DNA of 64,000 bases from Piliocolobus tephrosceles (taxonomy: Eukaryota > Chordata > Mammalia > Primates > Cercopithecidae), in assembly GCF_002776525.5 (NCBI RefSeq), contig NC_045436.1:9307294-9371293 (forward strand), given 5' to 3'. A program made the position numbers and the translations under genes. Every line of letters starts with the position of its first letter. The first letter of the stretch is position 1. Below are positions 12,266 through 23,342 of this stretch, one piece after another. The notes under the pieces are model-generated. The model saw only the letters and a list, made by a program, of their open reading frames with translations, was not told the origin of the DNA and ran no database searches.

Positions 12266-12292
12266 TTTTTTTTTTTTTTTTTTTTTTTTTTT
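12266..12292 (+). repeat. Poly-T run (27 T)
   Basis: An uninterrupted T run that is not followed by an Alu body; the next sequence (CAGCTGCTATATGG) is not Alu. It may be the tail of a very short or lost retroposed fragment, or simply slippage expansion. Confidence 0.9.
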
Positions 12293-12374
12293 CAGCTGCT
12301 ATATGGCATTAGTATTTGTCCCCAGAGGATGTTTGCCACAGTGGACTCTACTGCTTTCTAAACAGTGAAAGATA

Positions 12375-12835
12375 TCCTCGACATTGCTGCTAAAAATTGG
12401 GTTCCTTGAAAAAGATACATTGAAGCCCTAACCCCTGGCACATGTGAATGTGACATTTGGAAACAGGGTCTTTGCAGATGTAATCAAGTTGAGGTCTTAC
12501 TGGACTAGAGGCCCCTGATCCAATGTGTGTTGTTATTATGAGAAAACGAAGCAGAGACAGACACAGAGACACACACAAGAGAAAGCCATGTGGAAATGGA
12601 GGCAGAGCCTGGAGTGCTTCACCCACAAGCTAAGGAACTGCCAAGAATTGCTGGCAAACACTAGAAGCTGGAAGAGAAGCGTAGATTCTCTTTCTGAGCC
12701 CCCAAGAAATAATTAATCCTGATGAAACCTTAAGTGCAGTCTTTGTTCTCAAGAACTGTGGGAGAATACATGTCTGTTATTTTAAGCTGACAAATTTGTA
12801 TCAATTTATTCTGGTAGTCCGGGGGAACTAAGGAC
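12375..12835 (+). mobile_element. MLT1-type LTR (ERVL-MaLR), solo
   Basis: Family blocks appear in order: AATTGGGTTCCTTGAAAAAG, GAAGCCCTAACCCCTGGCAC, GTGAATGTGACATTTGGAAA, GGGTCTTTGCAGATGTAATC, then GCCATGTGGAAATGGAGGCA, CCAAGAATTGCTGGCAAACA and finally AGAACTGTGGGAGAATACAT with TTTTAAGCTGACAAATTTGT. These are the hallmarks of MLT1 LTRs. No internal region is attached, so it is a solo LTR. The subfamily was not determined. Confidence 0.88.
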
Positions 12836-13510
12836 TCCTTTATGGGAGGTTCCCAAAATTTCCCTTGTAATACTGCCTCTCACCCACCTAAAGCTGCAAG
12901 AACAGGCCAGTACCATCACGTAATTATGTCAAACTAGATTTTCTGGAGCCCTCAATCTATGGAAGCCATGCCACACTTCATCAGGTAAACGATGCTCTTC
13001 TCTTCATGTTTTATTATGGGATGAGCACCAAAGAAATATTGCCCCAAAGGTCTCACCGTGCATCAGCGAAATGAACTCTTCCATGTTTATTCATTTTTCC
13101 TTGCAGTTCACTCTTTCCTGAGAAGTGGAATGAGCTGGTGGTTGAGCTGAGCCATAGTCACCATATCATCGGCAGAACTTGCCCTTCCCACTCTATCTGT
13201 GCTTCTCTTGCTCACAAACAAGCATTTATTTCACAAAACAATCATGAGAATAAAAAAGTCCAGGGCTGAGACTGAGAGCATGCTGGGGGTGTAAAGAATC
13301 ATCTTCCAGAAATGCATGAGTACATCTGAATCCTGCAGTAAATATAGCATAAGCTCACGTTAGAAACAAACCATCTCTAGCAGGATCTGCTAAACTTTTT
13401 GTTCATAAATTGTCTTAAGTTCTTCAAGATATGCTGGGTATCACTGTAGAACTAGGAGAAAATTCAGGCATTTGTTAGATGGATGTTGGGTATACAAAAA
13501 TGGGAGAAGA
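12836..13510. other. Unassigned DNA between the MaLR LTR and an Alu
   Basis: Composition is more balanced than in the flanks, but there is no splice-flanked open frame or clear repeat family. It might hold further decayed ERV sequence; I could not support this. Confidence 0.3.
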
Positions 13511-13830
13511 GAACGGATGTGGTGGCTCACTCCTGTAATCCTAGCATGCTGGGAGGCCAACGTGGGTGGATCATTTGAGGTCAGGAGTTCAAGACCAGCC
13601 TGGCCAACAATGGTGAAACTCCATCTCTAATAAAAATACAAAAATTAGCCAAGTGTGTTGGCGTGAACCTGTAGTCCAAGCTTGGGGAGGCAGAGGCAAG
13701 AGAATCACTTGAACTTGGGAGGCGGAGGTTGAAGCGAGCTGAGATCATTCCACTGCACTCCAGGCTGGGCAAAAGAATGAGACTCTGTCTCAAAAAACAC
13801 AAACCAAAAAAAAAAAAAAAGAGAGAGAGA
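13511..13830 (+). mobile_element. Alu SINE (AluS/J-like), full length
   Basis: Both arms are present: the head (GGTGGCTCACTCCTGTAATC), the middle A-rich linker (CTAATAAAAATACAAAAATT), the right arm (GAGGCGGAGGTTGAAGCGAG) and an A-rich tail that grades into GA repeats at 13819-13831. Divergence is moderate, with several CpG losses. Confidence 0.95.
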
Positions 13831-14205
13831 AGAAAAATATCTTAGGGGAAACAACCAAGAAAAGAAGATAAGATCTGGATTAAATATACAGGGAATTAAA
13901 ACTATATTTTGCATGGTCAACTACCAGAGTAAAGGGAGATAATGTGGTTTAGTCGAAAAAAGACATAAGTAGCATGTCTACCTATGCCTCAGCAAAGCTA
14001 ACAGGATTCTCATAAAATTCAGAATGCTAGATGTATACTAAAATTCAGAAGTTCACAAAGAATGAATACAACCTTAAAAAGCACTTCTTATGTAACAGTG
14101 AAAGGTTTTATAATTATATTAAAGATGGTGTGCAACCTTTTGAAGTTTGTGGAAGAAAAAGTATGCTGACAGTCAAAAAGAAGTAACTCAGAGAATAAAT
14201 GAAAA

Positions 14206-14488
14206 TTTTTTTAATTATTATTATTTTTTGAGAAGGAGTTTCACTCTGTCACCGAGGCTGGAGTGTAGTGGTGACATCTCGGCTCACTGCAACCTCCGCC
14301 TCCGGGGTTCCAGCAATTCTCCTGCCTCAGATTCCTGAGTAGCTCGGATTACAGGCGTGCACCACCACACCCGGCTAATTTTTGTATTTTTAGTAGAGAT
14401 GAGATGTCACCTTGTTGGCCAGGCTGGTCACGAACTCCTGAACTCAGGTGATCCACCCTCCTCGGCCTCCCAAAGTGCTGGGATTACG
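14206..14488 (-). mobile_element. Alu SINE, lacking its 5' tip
   Basis: The reverse-orientation Alu runs from the T-rich tail (14206-14229) to CAAAGTGCTGGGATTACG and then stops. The last roughly 25 bases of the Alu head (the reverse of GGCCGGGCGCGGTGGCTCA) are missing, so the insertion was 5'-truncated or later trimmed. Confidence 0.93.
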
Positions 14489-14821
14489 AAAATAATATGA
14501 GGATATTTTCACTACCATGTGGTTAGATTTGGAAATGCTAGGTACGCATGTGGACAGCGCATTAAAAGACATCAAGATACATCAGTATGCCTAGGTAAGA
14601 GTAATCTGGGAATCAGGAAGGAAGTAGAGCAAAGTCTTGCAAATGCGAATTGCTACTGAGACCCAGCTTGAATATGTATGTATTTGGGCTGCAATAAGAT
14701 TAAGAAATTGGCATGGAAAGCCTTTCTAGAGAACCATTCCACACTGACTAGCTGGCATTATTGTGAGGCTCACCTTGCTTATTTGTATGATCCCCCTGCT
14801 TTGTCTCCGGGAATGAAGTTT

Positions 14822-15142
14822 TTGTGTGTGTGTTTGTTTGTTTTGTTTTGTTTTTATTTTCTGAGACCAGCTCTGGCTCCGTTGTCCAGGCTGGAGTGCA
14901 ATGGCGTGATCTCGACTCACTGCAGCCTCAAATCCTGAGCTCAAGCCAGCCTCCCACCTCATTCTCCTGACTAGCAGGGACTACAGGTGCGTGCCATCAC
15001 ACCCAGCTAAATTTTCATATTTTGTAGAGATGCGGTTTCACCACGTTGCCCAGGATAGTCTGGAACTCCTGGGCTCAAAGGATCCGCCCATCTCAGTCTC
15101 CCAAAATGGAGGGATTACGGGCGAAAGCCACCGTGCCCTGCC
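14822..15142 (-). mobile_element. Alu SINE (AluJ-like)
   Basis: Full-length reverse Alu with an expanded (GTTT)n/T-rich tail at 14822-14860. It is strongly diverged (GGCGAAAGCCACCGTGCCCT at the head end, TGGAGGGATTACGG in place of the usual TGCTGGGATTACAG), which points to an old J-type copy. Confidence 0.93.
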
Positions 15143-16325
15143 TTCTGGGCATTAACTTTTGAGACCCATGACCAGATGGAAAAGGCTACTCATTGGGAAA
15201 AGGGGTGCTGTACTGGCAAAGAGGTGGCCCGTTGATGCTTACCTACCAGCTATGCAGGAAAGTCAAGTTTATTAGAAAGCACACACTTATTAATTAAAAA
15301 AAAAAACTTGCTGGAGGAAAAAATGCTTCTGTTAAAGAGAAACAATCGTAACAATGGGCTGCAGGGAACCTATTTGATTCATTTTTAAGAAGATAATAAG
15401 TACACAGATTAATAGAATGTAGAGGTTATATTTTACGTAAATATTTTGCACATCCTTAAGGTCTCTGCCAACGACTGTTTAATAAATGCAGTCACTAAGG
15501 GCATTAGCAGGAGAGGAACTTGTTTTATCATAAGTGAAAACAATTAAAGGTAATAAGGAATAAGGCTCTATGGCCATTTCTCTGCCTAAAAATATAAGAA
15601 ATAAACAGCATTGATATAAAAACCATTAGGCTAATTAAATATGAGTATAAGGTAAACATTTTTACTCTTTATCATAAATATGGCCTTATCTAAGAGGAAT
15701 TAGGTCTGAGTAGCAGTTTAAAAGCTAACGAGTCTAGCTTTTTCTTTAATGAGGTTTATCCTCTCTAAAATAATCCTGCCTGTGAGGCCACCACTACCAG
15801 ACTTAATGAGGCCTTCTGGCCATCATAATGTTGAGCAAGAAAAGGCAACAGTTTATTGCACTTTCTAATGAACACTTCATTTCATAATTTTAATTTATTT
15901 TAATACAATGGACATAACTATATTTAGACAACAAATATATTTGTTCCCATTTCAAAATAGTAAGCAACCTATCCCACTTTGTTACTTATACATCCCATTT
16001 ATCTAATTCTGAGTATCTTTAGATGTATTAAACAATGGGATCATTGAGATTTTCTTGGGCACAGCATACTATAACATTGGGAAGAACTGGTCACTCACAG
16101 CCACCATGTGAAAACAATTCTGTGTCCTCCAAAACAGAGGAGCTTGGAGGATACTGAGCTTCTCTTCATTAAGGTGCAAAACCTGTTCCACAGTTCTCTA
16201 AACGCAGAAGAAATGCATAAAACATGTCCTGTGACTACAGACCATAATTAGTTTGGTACCTAGGCTGTCAGTCTTAATAAGTACATAAATAAGTAACATT
16301 TGTATCAGTATTTTATGGATGTTTC

Positions 16326-16356
<31 letters not shown>

Positions 16357-16515
16357 GAGAATTAAAAAGAACTTCTCTTTATGTTGATCTCCCTTGTTTA
16401 TTTATCTGATGTTATGTGAATGCCTAGAATATACTAACAGGTGAAAGTGGCCTGTTAAAGTGCAGTATCCTGTTGTATTGTGAAATATTTTTCAAAAGAT
16501 CTTAAGACGTAGTTT
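15143..16515. other. AT-rich intergenic or intronic DNA
   Basis: No gene is visible. Notable simple sequence: A12 at about 15295-15306, and an A-run followed by (GA)n at 16328-16362. No exon-like frame with splice sites was seen. Confidence 0.4.
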
Positions 16516-16581
16516 CCTTATTGTCAGCTTTATAAGACATATTATACAAGACAAAAGCCTTATTGTCAGGCTTATAAGACA
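16516..16581 (+). repeat. Local tandem duplication, 42-bp period
   Basis: The 24 bases at 16516-16539 recur at 16558-16581 with two differences (core CCTTATTGTCAG...CTTATAAGACA). The second copy starts 42 bases after the first. It is a small, slightly aged duplication. Confidence 0.8.
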
Positions 16582-16734
16582 AATCAAAAAGAAATGGATT
16601 CTGTATTTGAATGTGTAGAGAGAATCCTCTCTTCTACTGGGCAATTTTAGTTCTAAAAATAGTAAATTCTGAGAAACACTCATGGCATTGTTCAAAATTT
16701 AACGAGATGATTGTTCATTATTAAAGTATTTTTA

Positions 16735-17100
16735 ACAATACAGAAAAATGGAAAGCAACTTAAGAGTCAAACAGTGAAAATTGGTTAAATATATTATGGT
16801 ATATTCATATTATAAGGCATTGAAAGCTACATATTATTATGTAGCTATTGAAAATAGGTAAATATAAATTAAACCAAAAGAGATTAAAATCTAAATATAC
16901 AGAACAATCCAAGAACCACCAAAAGAAACCAGAAATAATTTTTATTCATACAAAAACAAAATACTATAAGACTATTCACCAATATGTAAGTAGTGATTAG
17001 CCCTAGAAGTTGAGGTAGTGTATCTATTGTTTTTAATTTTATTTTTTTCTTAAGCTATGCCTTTCCCATGTTTTAAAATTAAAACAATAGTGCTCTGGTA
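16735..17100 (+). repeat. Old L1 3'-end fragment (L1M type)
   Basis: GGTTAAATATATTATGGTAT, then ATTCATATTATAAGGCATTG, then a TGTAGCTATTGAAAATA-like block, and later a degraded AGTGATTAGCCCTAGAAGTTG segment followed by the T-rich AATTTTATTTTTTTCTTAAG. This order matches the 3'UTR of mammalian L1M elements. Divergence is high, so the subfamily is left open. Confidence 0.6.
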
Positions 17101-18526
17101 ATAATATAAAGCAATAAGATCATTCTAACTTTGAAAGAGAAAGAAAAAGGACTGATATACACAATTCCTAACTCTCCTTCTTATCAATATGTATAGGATC
17201 ACAAAAGATCATAAAGGACTGTTTCCAAAGCTTAATTCCCTCAGGTTCTCCTAAAACTCACAATACTACATAGAAAATTGAGACCTCACACATAGATAAC
17301 TATTACCTATTTAATCTCGCTTAAGTAAAAAAGGAAAAAGTGCTAGTCCCAGCCTAGTTCAAGCAATGAAAACTGAGCTACATTCAGCAAAATACATCTC
17401 CTAGAAGGAGAGTATCAGTTGTAAATCTAAAATGAAAATCACATCAGTATGGTTTATAGGAAGAGATATATGGCTAAAAGTAGAAAAATTCCTGAGTGAA
17501 GGGTATAGAGCAAAGCATACCACATAACAAGAAATGCTTAACATAAACTCAGAAACAACTTTTAAAAATTCCCCGACAGCAGATTTATGACAACCACAAA
17601 ATGAAAAGGAAACGTAATGTAGTCTAAAATGTTTTAAAGGATAATGTATGCTGTCAGTTGCCATATTTGGTTTTTATCTGGTCATTGAAAATGTCTTTAT
17701 GTAGTGTTTTCTAACAATGACGTGTTGAAAATGTTGCTCTGAAATGTTTTTTTAAAATCTATACTCCCCCCGCCCCCCTCCTATTTTGGCCATGGATATA
17801 ACACTGAATTCAAACAGCCACAGCATGATGGTTCTGGATTTTGTCTTTTTAATGATCAACTTAGATTGTTCCATGCTCAATTTAACCATAATAAACCAAT
17901 CCATCAAACTGAGGTAACTCAGTTGCTATGCTCAGACAGGTGATTTAAGTAAAATCAAGTAGTATCTCAGGAGCAGTTACTTTCCAATATTTGAATAACA
18001 TTGCAGCAGGTCTAGTTCCCAGCCCAGTCACCTACATGGTGACATTTAAAACACATTCAAAAATGTTTCTCCCTGCTAATGCACGATTGGGATTTTGCCA
18101 TTTTTCTCAAATATGTTCATTTGCATACTCAATATTGTTGATCTGACATTAACTAACCTAAACTTCACGGTTCCTTTCATGTTACATTTTGTTTGATATT
18201 TTAACTCAAACTTGCCTACAACTTCTATTCCCTCCATGGAGGGTGGTAAATAAAAAATTGATACATGACAATACAAAAATGAATGTATGACAGCTGCAGC
18301 TCTCAGGGGGGCCACACAGACTGATGGGAGCGACAGATATTTACCAATTAAAATTAAATACAGCAAGTGTAAGGGCATTCTAACAGAAGTGTATACAAAG
18401 TACAAAGTACTCTGAGGAGGAAAAAGGCAAAATGCAGTACAAACTCATCTATCAAGTCTCTCAGGGAACCACAAGAAATGCAACAACAGTGTATGATAAA
18501 TACTGAGTGAACAAGTGTTAATAAAA
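17101..18526. other. AT-rich DNA with a C-rich cluster
   Basis: There is no gene. A C-rich cluster at 17766-17781 (G-rich on the minus strand) and a 14-bp perfect palindrome CCCTCCATGGAGGG at 18230-18243 are the only local structures. The 109-codon minus-strand frame at 18076-18405 has no family resemblance and no splice context. Confidence 0.4.
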
Positions 18527-19058
18527 TGTATGGGAAGCCATCGATTTGGACTGTGCTTCTGTACTACATCCTAAGAGACCAACGCAAAATGGAGTCACTC
18601 AGGCTAAGGTCCCATGTCACCAAACCCAAACCAAGCTGTTTACTTGTAAGATGTGACCTTCTAAGAAATCAGGGGACAGATGAAAGCCAACTTTTCATGT
18701 AGAATGGTTTTACAGAGGAAAAAACAAACAAACAAACAAAGAAACAAAAAAAAACAGGAGACTCACAGTAACCAATGCGAAGGGGTCCAGTCAGCCTGAG
18801 CTGCTATGGTAAGGGGTTCCTCTGTTTTAACCTATGCAAGGAAAGTAACGTGAAGTAACCTGAGGCTGAGCAGTCCACTTTGCGCACTAGGTTGTTTCTT
18901 TGTTCCTGCTCCAGCTGCCTTTTACATAAACTGACTTCTGTCGCATGCAGAGGAGTTCCTATGTACTTTGTTGACTGGATGCTGTCAGTTCATGAATCAC
19001 TAATAAAAGCCAATTAGATCTTTAAAAACTCAATTTGTTGAAATTTTGTTCTTTGACA
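18527..19058 (+). mobile_element. LTR-like element, copy A
   Basis: The unit starts TGTATGGGAAGCCATCG and ends TTGTTCTTTGACA (TG...CA). It contains ATGGAGTCACTCAGGCTAAG, TTCCTCTGTTTTAACC, and AATAAA at 19002-19007 followed by a short U5-like tail. A related unit occurs at 22939-23342 in the same orientation. These are LTR features, probably of a class I ERV; I do not name the family. A (CAAA)n tract at 18720-18750 has expanded inside it. No matching target-site duplication is visible at its edges. Confidence 0.65.
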
Positions 19059-19481
19059 GGAGTAAGACCTGCAAGTGAAAGATAAGTAGGAAGCAGTCTT
19101 TAAGAATAATTGTCTGGGGTCACTCTTCTTGAGAACATCCAAGAAAAGTGCTAAATCTACATCTGGTTATTTTCCTGTATTAGCTTCCCACTTCCTTATA
19201 ATTTCAATTTACTAAACGATTCATAATTTATTTTCTTAAGGAAAATAGAATGTGGAAAATGGCCACCTACAGGATGTCGAAAACACCTAAACTACTAATG
19301 AGGTTCCTTTACGATGAGAGTTTTTTAAAAAATCATATTATCACCAGCATATCTGTAGGAGTTCAAATGTAATATAAATCCAAGATTAAAATATTAAAAA
19401 TCTCATAAGTAAATAATACATAAACTCATGGTATTTTACTCTATTCTCAGTTATCAAAAGAAAAATTTATAAAGAGAGTTC
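19059..19481. other. AT-rich DNA after LTR-like copy A
   Basis: No primer-binding site or gag-like sequence was recognised directly downstream of the LTR-like unit, so there is no sign of an attached internal provirus region. Confidence 0.4.
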
Positions 19482-19668
19482 TTAACTTACAATGGTTTGA
19501 CTTTGACTTATTTTATTTTTTGACTTTTTGACAATGTGGAAACTATATATATTCAATATCCTCCTTGGTTACAATGAGGTTGATGAAATGTACTTTTGAT
19601 TTATGCTATTTTCAACTTATAATGGGTTTATCTGCATGTAATCCTATTGCAAATCCGAGAGCATCTAT
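19482..19668 (-). mobile_element. Tigger-like (TcMar) DNA transposon fossil
   Basis: TTAACTTACAATGGTTTGAC and TTCAACTTATAATGGGTTTA, followed by GCATGTAATCC and GAGAGCATCTATG, match the recurrent 'acttacgatgggtttatc ... gagcatctg' sequence of a non-autonomous Tigger-type element, with the middle deleted. Inferred from remembered consensus; the subfamily is open. Confidence 0.55.
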
Positions 19669-20827
19669 GATCAATATATATTTCTAACGATAGCCTTATT
19701 GAAAAAAGATTTTTAATATATTGCTCATGTATAGAATCTTCAGTTGATATTGACAAGAACATAGCTTAAAAACTCAAGTATTCAAATACAACATTTTAGC
19801 CTTAAATATAATATTTACATTAAATATTTTCATGTGTAGCAAATAAAGCACTACAAATAATTTCTTCCTTGTTTTGAAATAACAACTTTAATTATCCTTC
19901 AGGAAATATAAAACAAAGCAATAAAAGTGATTATAAAATAAGTGATGAAGATCACTTAAAGGATAGTGGCAAGATGAACTGCAATTTAGGCCATGTTTAA
20001 AGGTTCTGAAAGGCTTGGTATTTACAAATATTTATCAACCTTTAGTGTCAAATAGTGCTGAATAGGTATTGATTGTTTGCAAGTAATCCATATCCTAATA
20101 TTAGCTTTGAATTTTGTTTGAATAATATATCTGTGAAATGAAGAATCAAAATTTCATTTGTTTAATTTTAAAAAGCAGTTTCAAAGATAAGGAGTCTTCT
20201 CTAATCCTAAGCATAGGGCCATAGTTCTAGCTATGGACAACAGGATGAAAATGGAGGAAGTTACATCTGTGAGAAAAAATGAGTTTTCCAATCTAAAATT
20301 TTGGGGTATCAATTAAAAATGGAAAACAATTTAACATCACACATAATTGTCCTGAGTTTCCTAACTTTTGGAGTATCAGGAATGCCTCCCTCCTATTCCA
20401 GAAGCTGCCACTCCATTGAAGTCCTAAGAACTCTCTTCTCACTTATCTGCCTATGATTTCTTTTCTTTAGCAGAGAATTCCCCAAAATAGTGAAAAAAGG
20501 TTTCTGAAAAGTAAGTACCTTGTCACGTGTTAGTTTTGATAATGTTTACTGTGGTCATTGAGACATACACAACTGAATAACAAAAGAGCCTTTCTAAAAG
20601 TCATCGCTTATGCTTTGACTTGGCATTCATTGCATCAAAAACCATTCAACAAAAATATTTGTATAGCCTCATCCTCCTCTGCAGATCCATACCTGCCTAC
20701 TGAACTATTCCAGGAAGGGGCCAAGTATAATTTGTACTTCCCAACCTCTTTGTTCATGCTATTCTCATAGTTTGCAATGCCTTTGGGCTTTGCGCTTTCT
20801 TTCTTTCCTTCTTCCTTTCGTCCTTCG

Positions 20828-20829
<2 letters not shown>
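19669..20829. other. AT-rich DNA ending in a pyrimidine-rich tract
   Basis: No exon was supported. The end (20794-20829) is CT-rich and runs into the poly-T of the following Alu, most likely a grown Alu tail. Confidence 0.4.
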
Positions 20830-20858
<29 letters not shown>

Positions 20859-21148
20859 GAGACAGAGTCTCACTCTGTTGCCCAGGCTGCAGTGCAGTGG
20901 CAGTGGCACAATCTCGGCTCACTGCAACCTCCACCTTATGGGCTCAAGCAATCCTCCCACCTTAGCCCCGCAAGTAGCTGGGACTACAGGCGTGCACCAC
21001 TATGCCCGGCTAATTTTTGTATTTTTTTGGTAGAGGCGGGGTTTCACTATGTTGGCCAGGCTGGTCTCAAGCACCTGAACTCAAGTAATCCACCCACCTC
21101 GGCCTCCCAAAGTGCTGGGATTACAGGAGGGAGCCACTGTGCCGAGTC
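20830..21148 (-). mobile_element. Alu SINE, full length
   Basis: Reverse Alu with a T-run tail (20830-20858). Both arms are complete to GAGCCACTGTGCCGAGTC. It has a small internal duplication (CAGTGGCAGTGGCAC near 20896) in the left arm. The 129-codon plus-strand frame across it is the usual antisense-Alu frame, not a gene. Confidence 0.95.
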
Positions 21149-21424
21149 ACGAATGTCTTAGGTATGGAAGTTCTATTCATATGTCAAAGTCAGGCTTTAA
21201 AGATTGCTTTCTTTCTCTAGAACTTTTCTCAGCCTCTTGTTTTTCAGACCAAGTTAACTGCACCATATCAGTGTTTCCATAGCATTTTTCTCATTTCTTA
21301 TGGCATTTGTTGAACCTATACTTTAATTTGTTCTTTTTATTCTTGTCTTTCCTACTCGATCGCTAACACCTTTAAGGCAGGATGATTTCAATGTCTACGT
21401 ACACCTTACTGAACACCTTTAATA

Positions 21425-21590
21425 TAATAAGCTGTGATATCTGGCAAGTTATTTAGCCTTTTTGTCTCCTTTTTATAATTACGAATAATAAAGGTGTCTA
21501 TCACAAAATATTATTATGAGAATTATATCAAATGAAATGTTGAATATAAGTACAATGCCTGGAAGAGCAAATGCTAAAAAAAAAATTAGT
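21425..21590 (+). repeat. MIR SINE fossil
   Basis: CTGGCAAGTTATTTAGCC, then TTATAATTACGAATAATAAA, then TATTATGAGAATTATATCAA and AAGTACAATGCCTGGAAGAG: the core and 3' part of MIR in sense order. Confidence 0.75.
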
Positions 21591-21899
21591 TATTAGTTTA
21601 AAGTAATGACCATATAATGAATATAAACTTATTTCATGAATCCGTCAAGAAATCTAGCAAAATGTTTTGCATATACTAGGCACTCAAACACTGAACTAAA
21701 TTGATATCTGCAACTATATTCTCTAAACTCTGAAAGCCAAGAGCAAATTTCTTTCAGCAGCAACATGATTAGGTAATTCTAAAGTTCAAAAATCCTCTTC
21801 CGGGGTTGATACACTTTCATAAATTAACTGTATGAAATGTTAGTTTTCAGTAGCATAAACCCAGTCTTTGCTTGATATTGCCTTTTGTGGACAAATAAG
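21591..21899. other. Unassigned AT-rich DNA
   Basis: No gene or confident repeat. A TACTAGGCACTCAAACACTG piece near 21675 resembles the tail of MIR or L2, too short to call. Confidence 0.3.
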
Positions 21900-22140
21900 T
21901 GAAACTTGGGGCCCGAAATCCCAGTTGTATATAAAAGCAAGGCTTAGGTAGAAAAAACACATAGAAGTTTAATATTATCGACCTTCCATCCTCCAAACGC
22001 GCTGGTCATTTCTAACTCCAGGCGGGCAGGATTCTAGCCACTGGAAACAGGAAGTGGTCACTGACTAGGCTGCAGGGAGCTGACAGCTAACCTGCGCCCT
22101 CTAAAGGAGAGGGTGCTTCACCACACATTTGTGGGCTGCA
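21900..22140 (+). promoter_or_regulatory. Candidate regulatory patch: TATA box, ETS and CTCF-like motifs
   Basis: This patch is richer in G+C than its surroundings and free of recognisable repeats. It contains TATATAAAAG (21928-21937), a good TATA box; ACAGGAAGTG (22048-22057), an ETS-type site; and on the minus strand CCTTTAGAGGGCGCA (22107-22093), which keeps the AGRKGGC core of the CTCF motif. No open frame follows. The clustering suggests a promoter or enhancer, but each motif can occur by chance. Confidence 0.35.
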
Positions 22141-22143
22141 GGA

Positions 22144-22938
22144 AAAAAAAAAAAAAAAACAGCTCTTCTTTACATCTGTGGATAATGTCACTATATTTGA
22201 TTTGGCACAAACACACTGAGAAAACAAATATCTTTGGTTGACTTTAGATGTGAGTCCCTGTTTCATATCTACCTGGCAATAATAAATTCTGATCTTTACC
22301 TTGTAATAGTGTAGTACGTGATTATATACATTAAACCTTAAAATTATCCATCAGAAAGAAATACTGTAAAATCTGAAGAGGCTATGTGTAGGTTTTAATC
22401 TTATATGGTCTATTAACAACAAAGTAGTCAGAATTTTCTTCTTTGTATGTATTTATACATTTAATCTCCTTGCCAACTCTAGCTATTTTATCTTTGCGTA
22501 AAATCAATGGAAATAATAGCAGTAGTTAAACAAACTCTGGAAGACTAATACTCATTCTCAAAGTGAAGGTATACATCTTTAGGTGAATTTAAGAGAAGTA
22601 GTTTTAATAGTAGCTCTTACGAGGATGGAGAGAAGCAGAAGACTTCTAGTATATCACAGAGAGATACGAGAAATATTTTTAAAACTTTTCTTTAATAATT
22701 CAAACCTAGCCAAAGAAGGCTTGTAGTCTCTGTTCCTATGTGGACTGAGAGGTGTTTGGGCATTGGCGTCAAATTGGTTCTTTCCCAAGAGAAGCTTATG
22801 AATGGGGTAAAAAACAAATGGAGTTACATAGAAGGGAGAAAACTATTCTCTTGCATTTATTATAAAAATGAGTGTAACATTATATAGTATACAATACGAA
22901 ATGGTACAAATGAGTTTTAGCACCTGTTTAAAGAAAGT
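22144..22938. other. AT-rich DNA, no gene seen
   Basis: Starts with a run of about 17 A at 22143-22159. Otherwise I see no exon, RNA gene or repeat that I can name. Confidence 0.35.
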
Positions 22939-23342
22939 TTATGGGAGGCCATTGTTTTGGACCAGCCTCCTGCCCTAGGCCCCAGCAGACCAGATCAAAC
23001 TAGAATGGAGTCACATATGCTAAGTGTTACCTACTCAAATTGAATTTTGAAACTGCCCAGTTTTCCAAAAAAAACACAGGAGAGTCTAGTCAAACTGTGT
23101 CAGCATAATAAGGAAGTCCTCTGTTTTTAACCCCATAAGAGAAGTCACTGTGAAATGATTAATCTGTTTTTTATTCACCATTTCTCTTTTCTTCAGACCT
23201 TTCCTGCCTATGAAACCAATCTCCTCGGCTCAGCTCATACGAACATTTATTTTGTTTTACAAAATGATACATTGTCTGATTCTAGAATCTCTGAAAACCA
23301 TTAGATATTTAAACTAAATTTGTTGTTATTTTGCCTTTGACA
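22939..23342 (+). mobile_element. LTR-like element, copy B (same family as 18527)
   Basis: Shares with copy A, in the same order: ATGGGAGGCCATTGTTTTGG, ATGGAGTCACATATGCTAAG, AAGGAAGTCCTCTGTTTTTA, AGAGAAGTCACTGTGAA and the end TTGTTGTTATTTTGCCTTTG then ACA. It is shorter than copy A (about 404 versus 532 bases) because of internal deletions. No polypurine tract precedes it, so it is better read as a second solo LTR than as the 3' LTR of a provirus. Confidence 0.6.

Noticed and set aside
18076..18405. 109-codon minus-strand frame
   Set aside because: No domain, splice context or family resemblance.
20772..21161. 129-codon open frame, one of the longest in the window
   Set aside because: It lies almost wholly in a reverse Alu and reads as the familiar antisense-Alu peptide.
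19059..22938. Internal region of an ERV between the two LTR-like units
   Set aside because: No primer site, polypurine tract or retroviral coding remnant is visible; the space holds ordinary AT-rich DNA, a Tigger-like piece, an Alu and a MIR.
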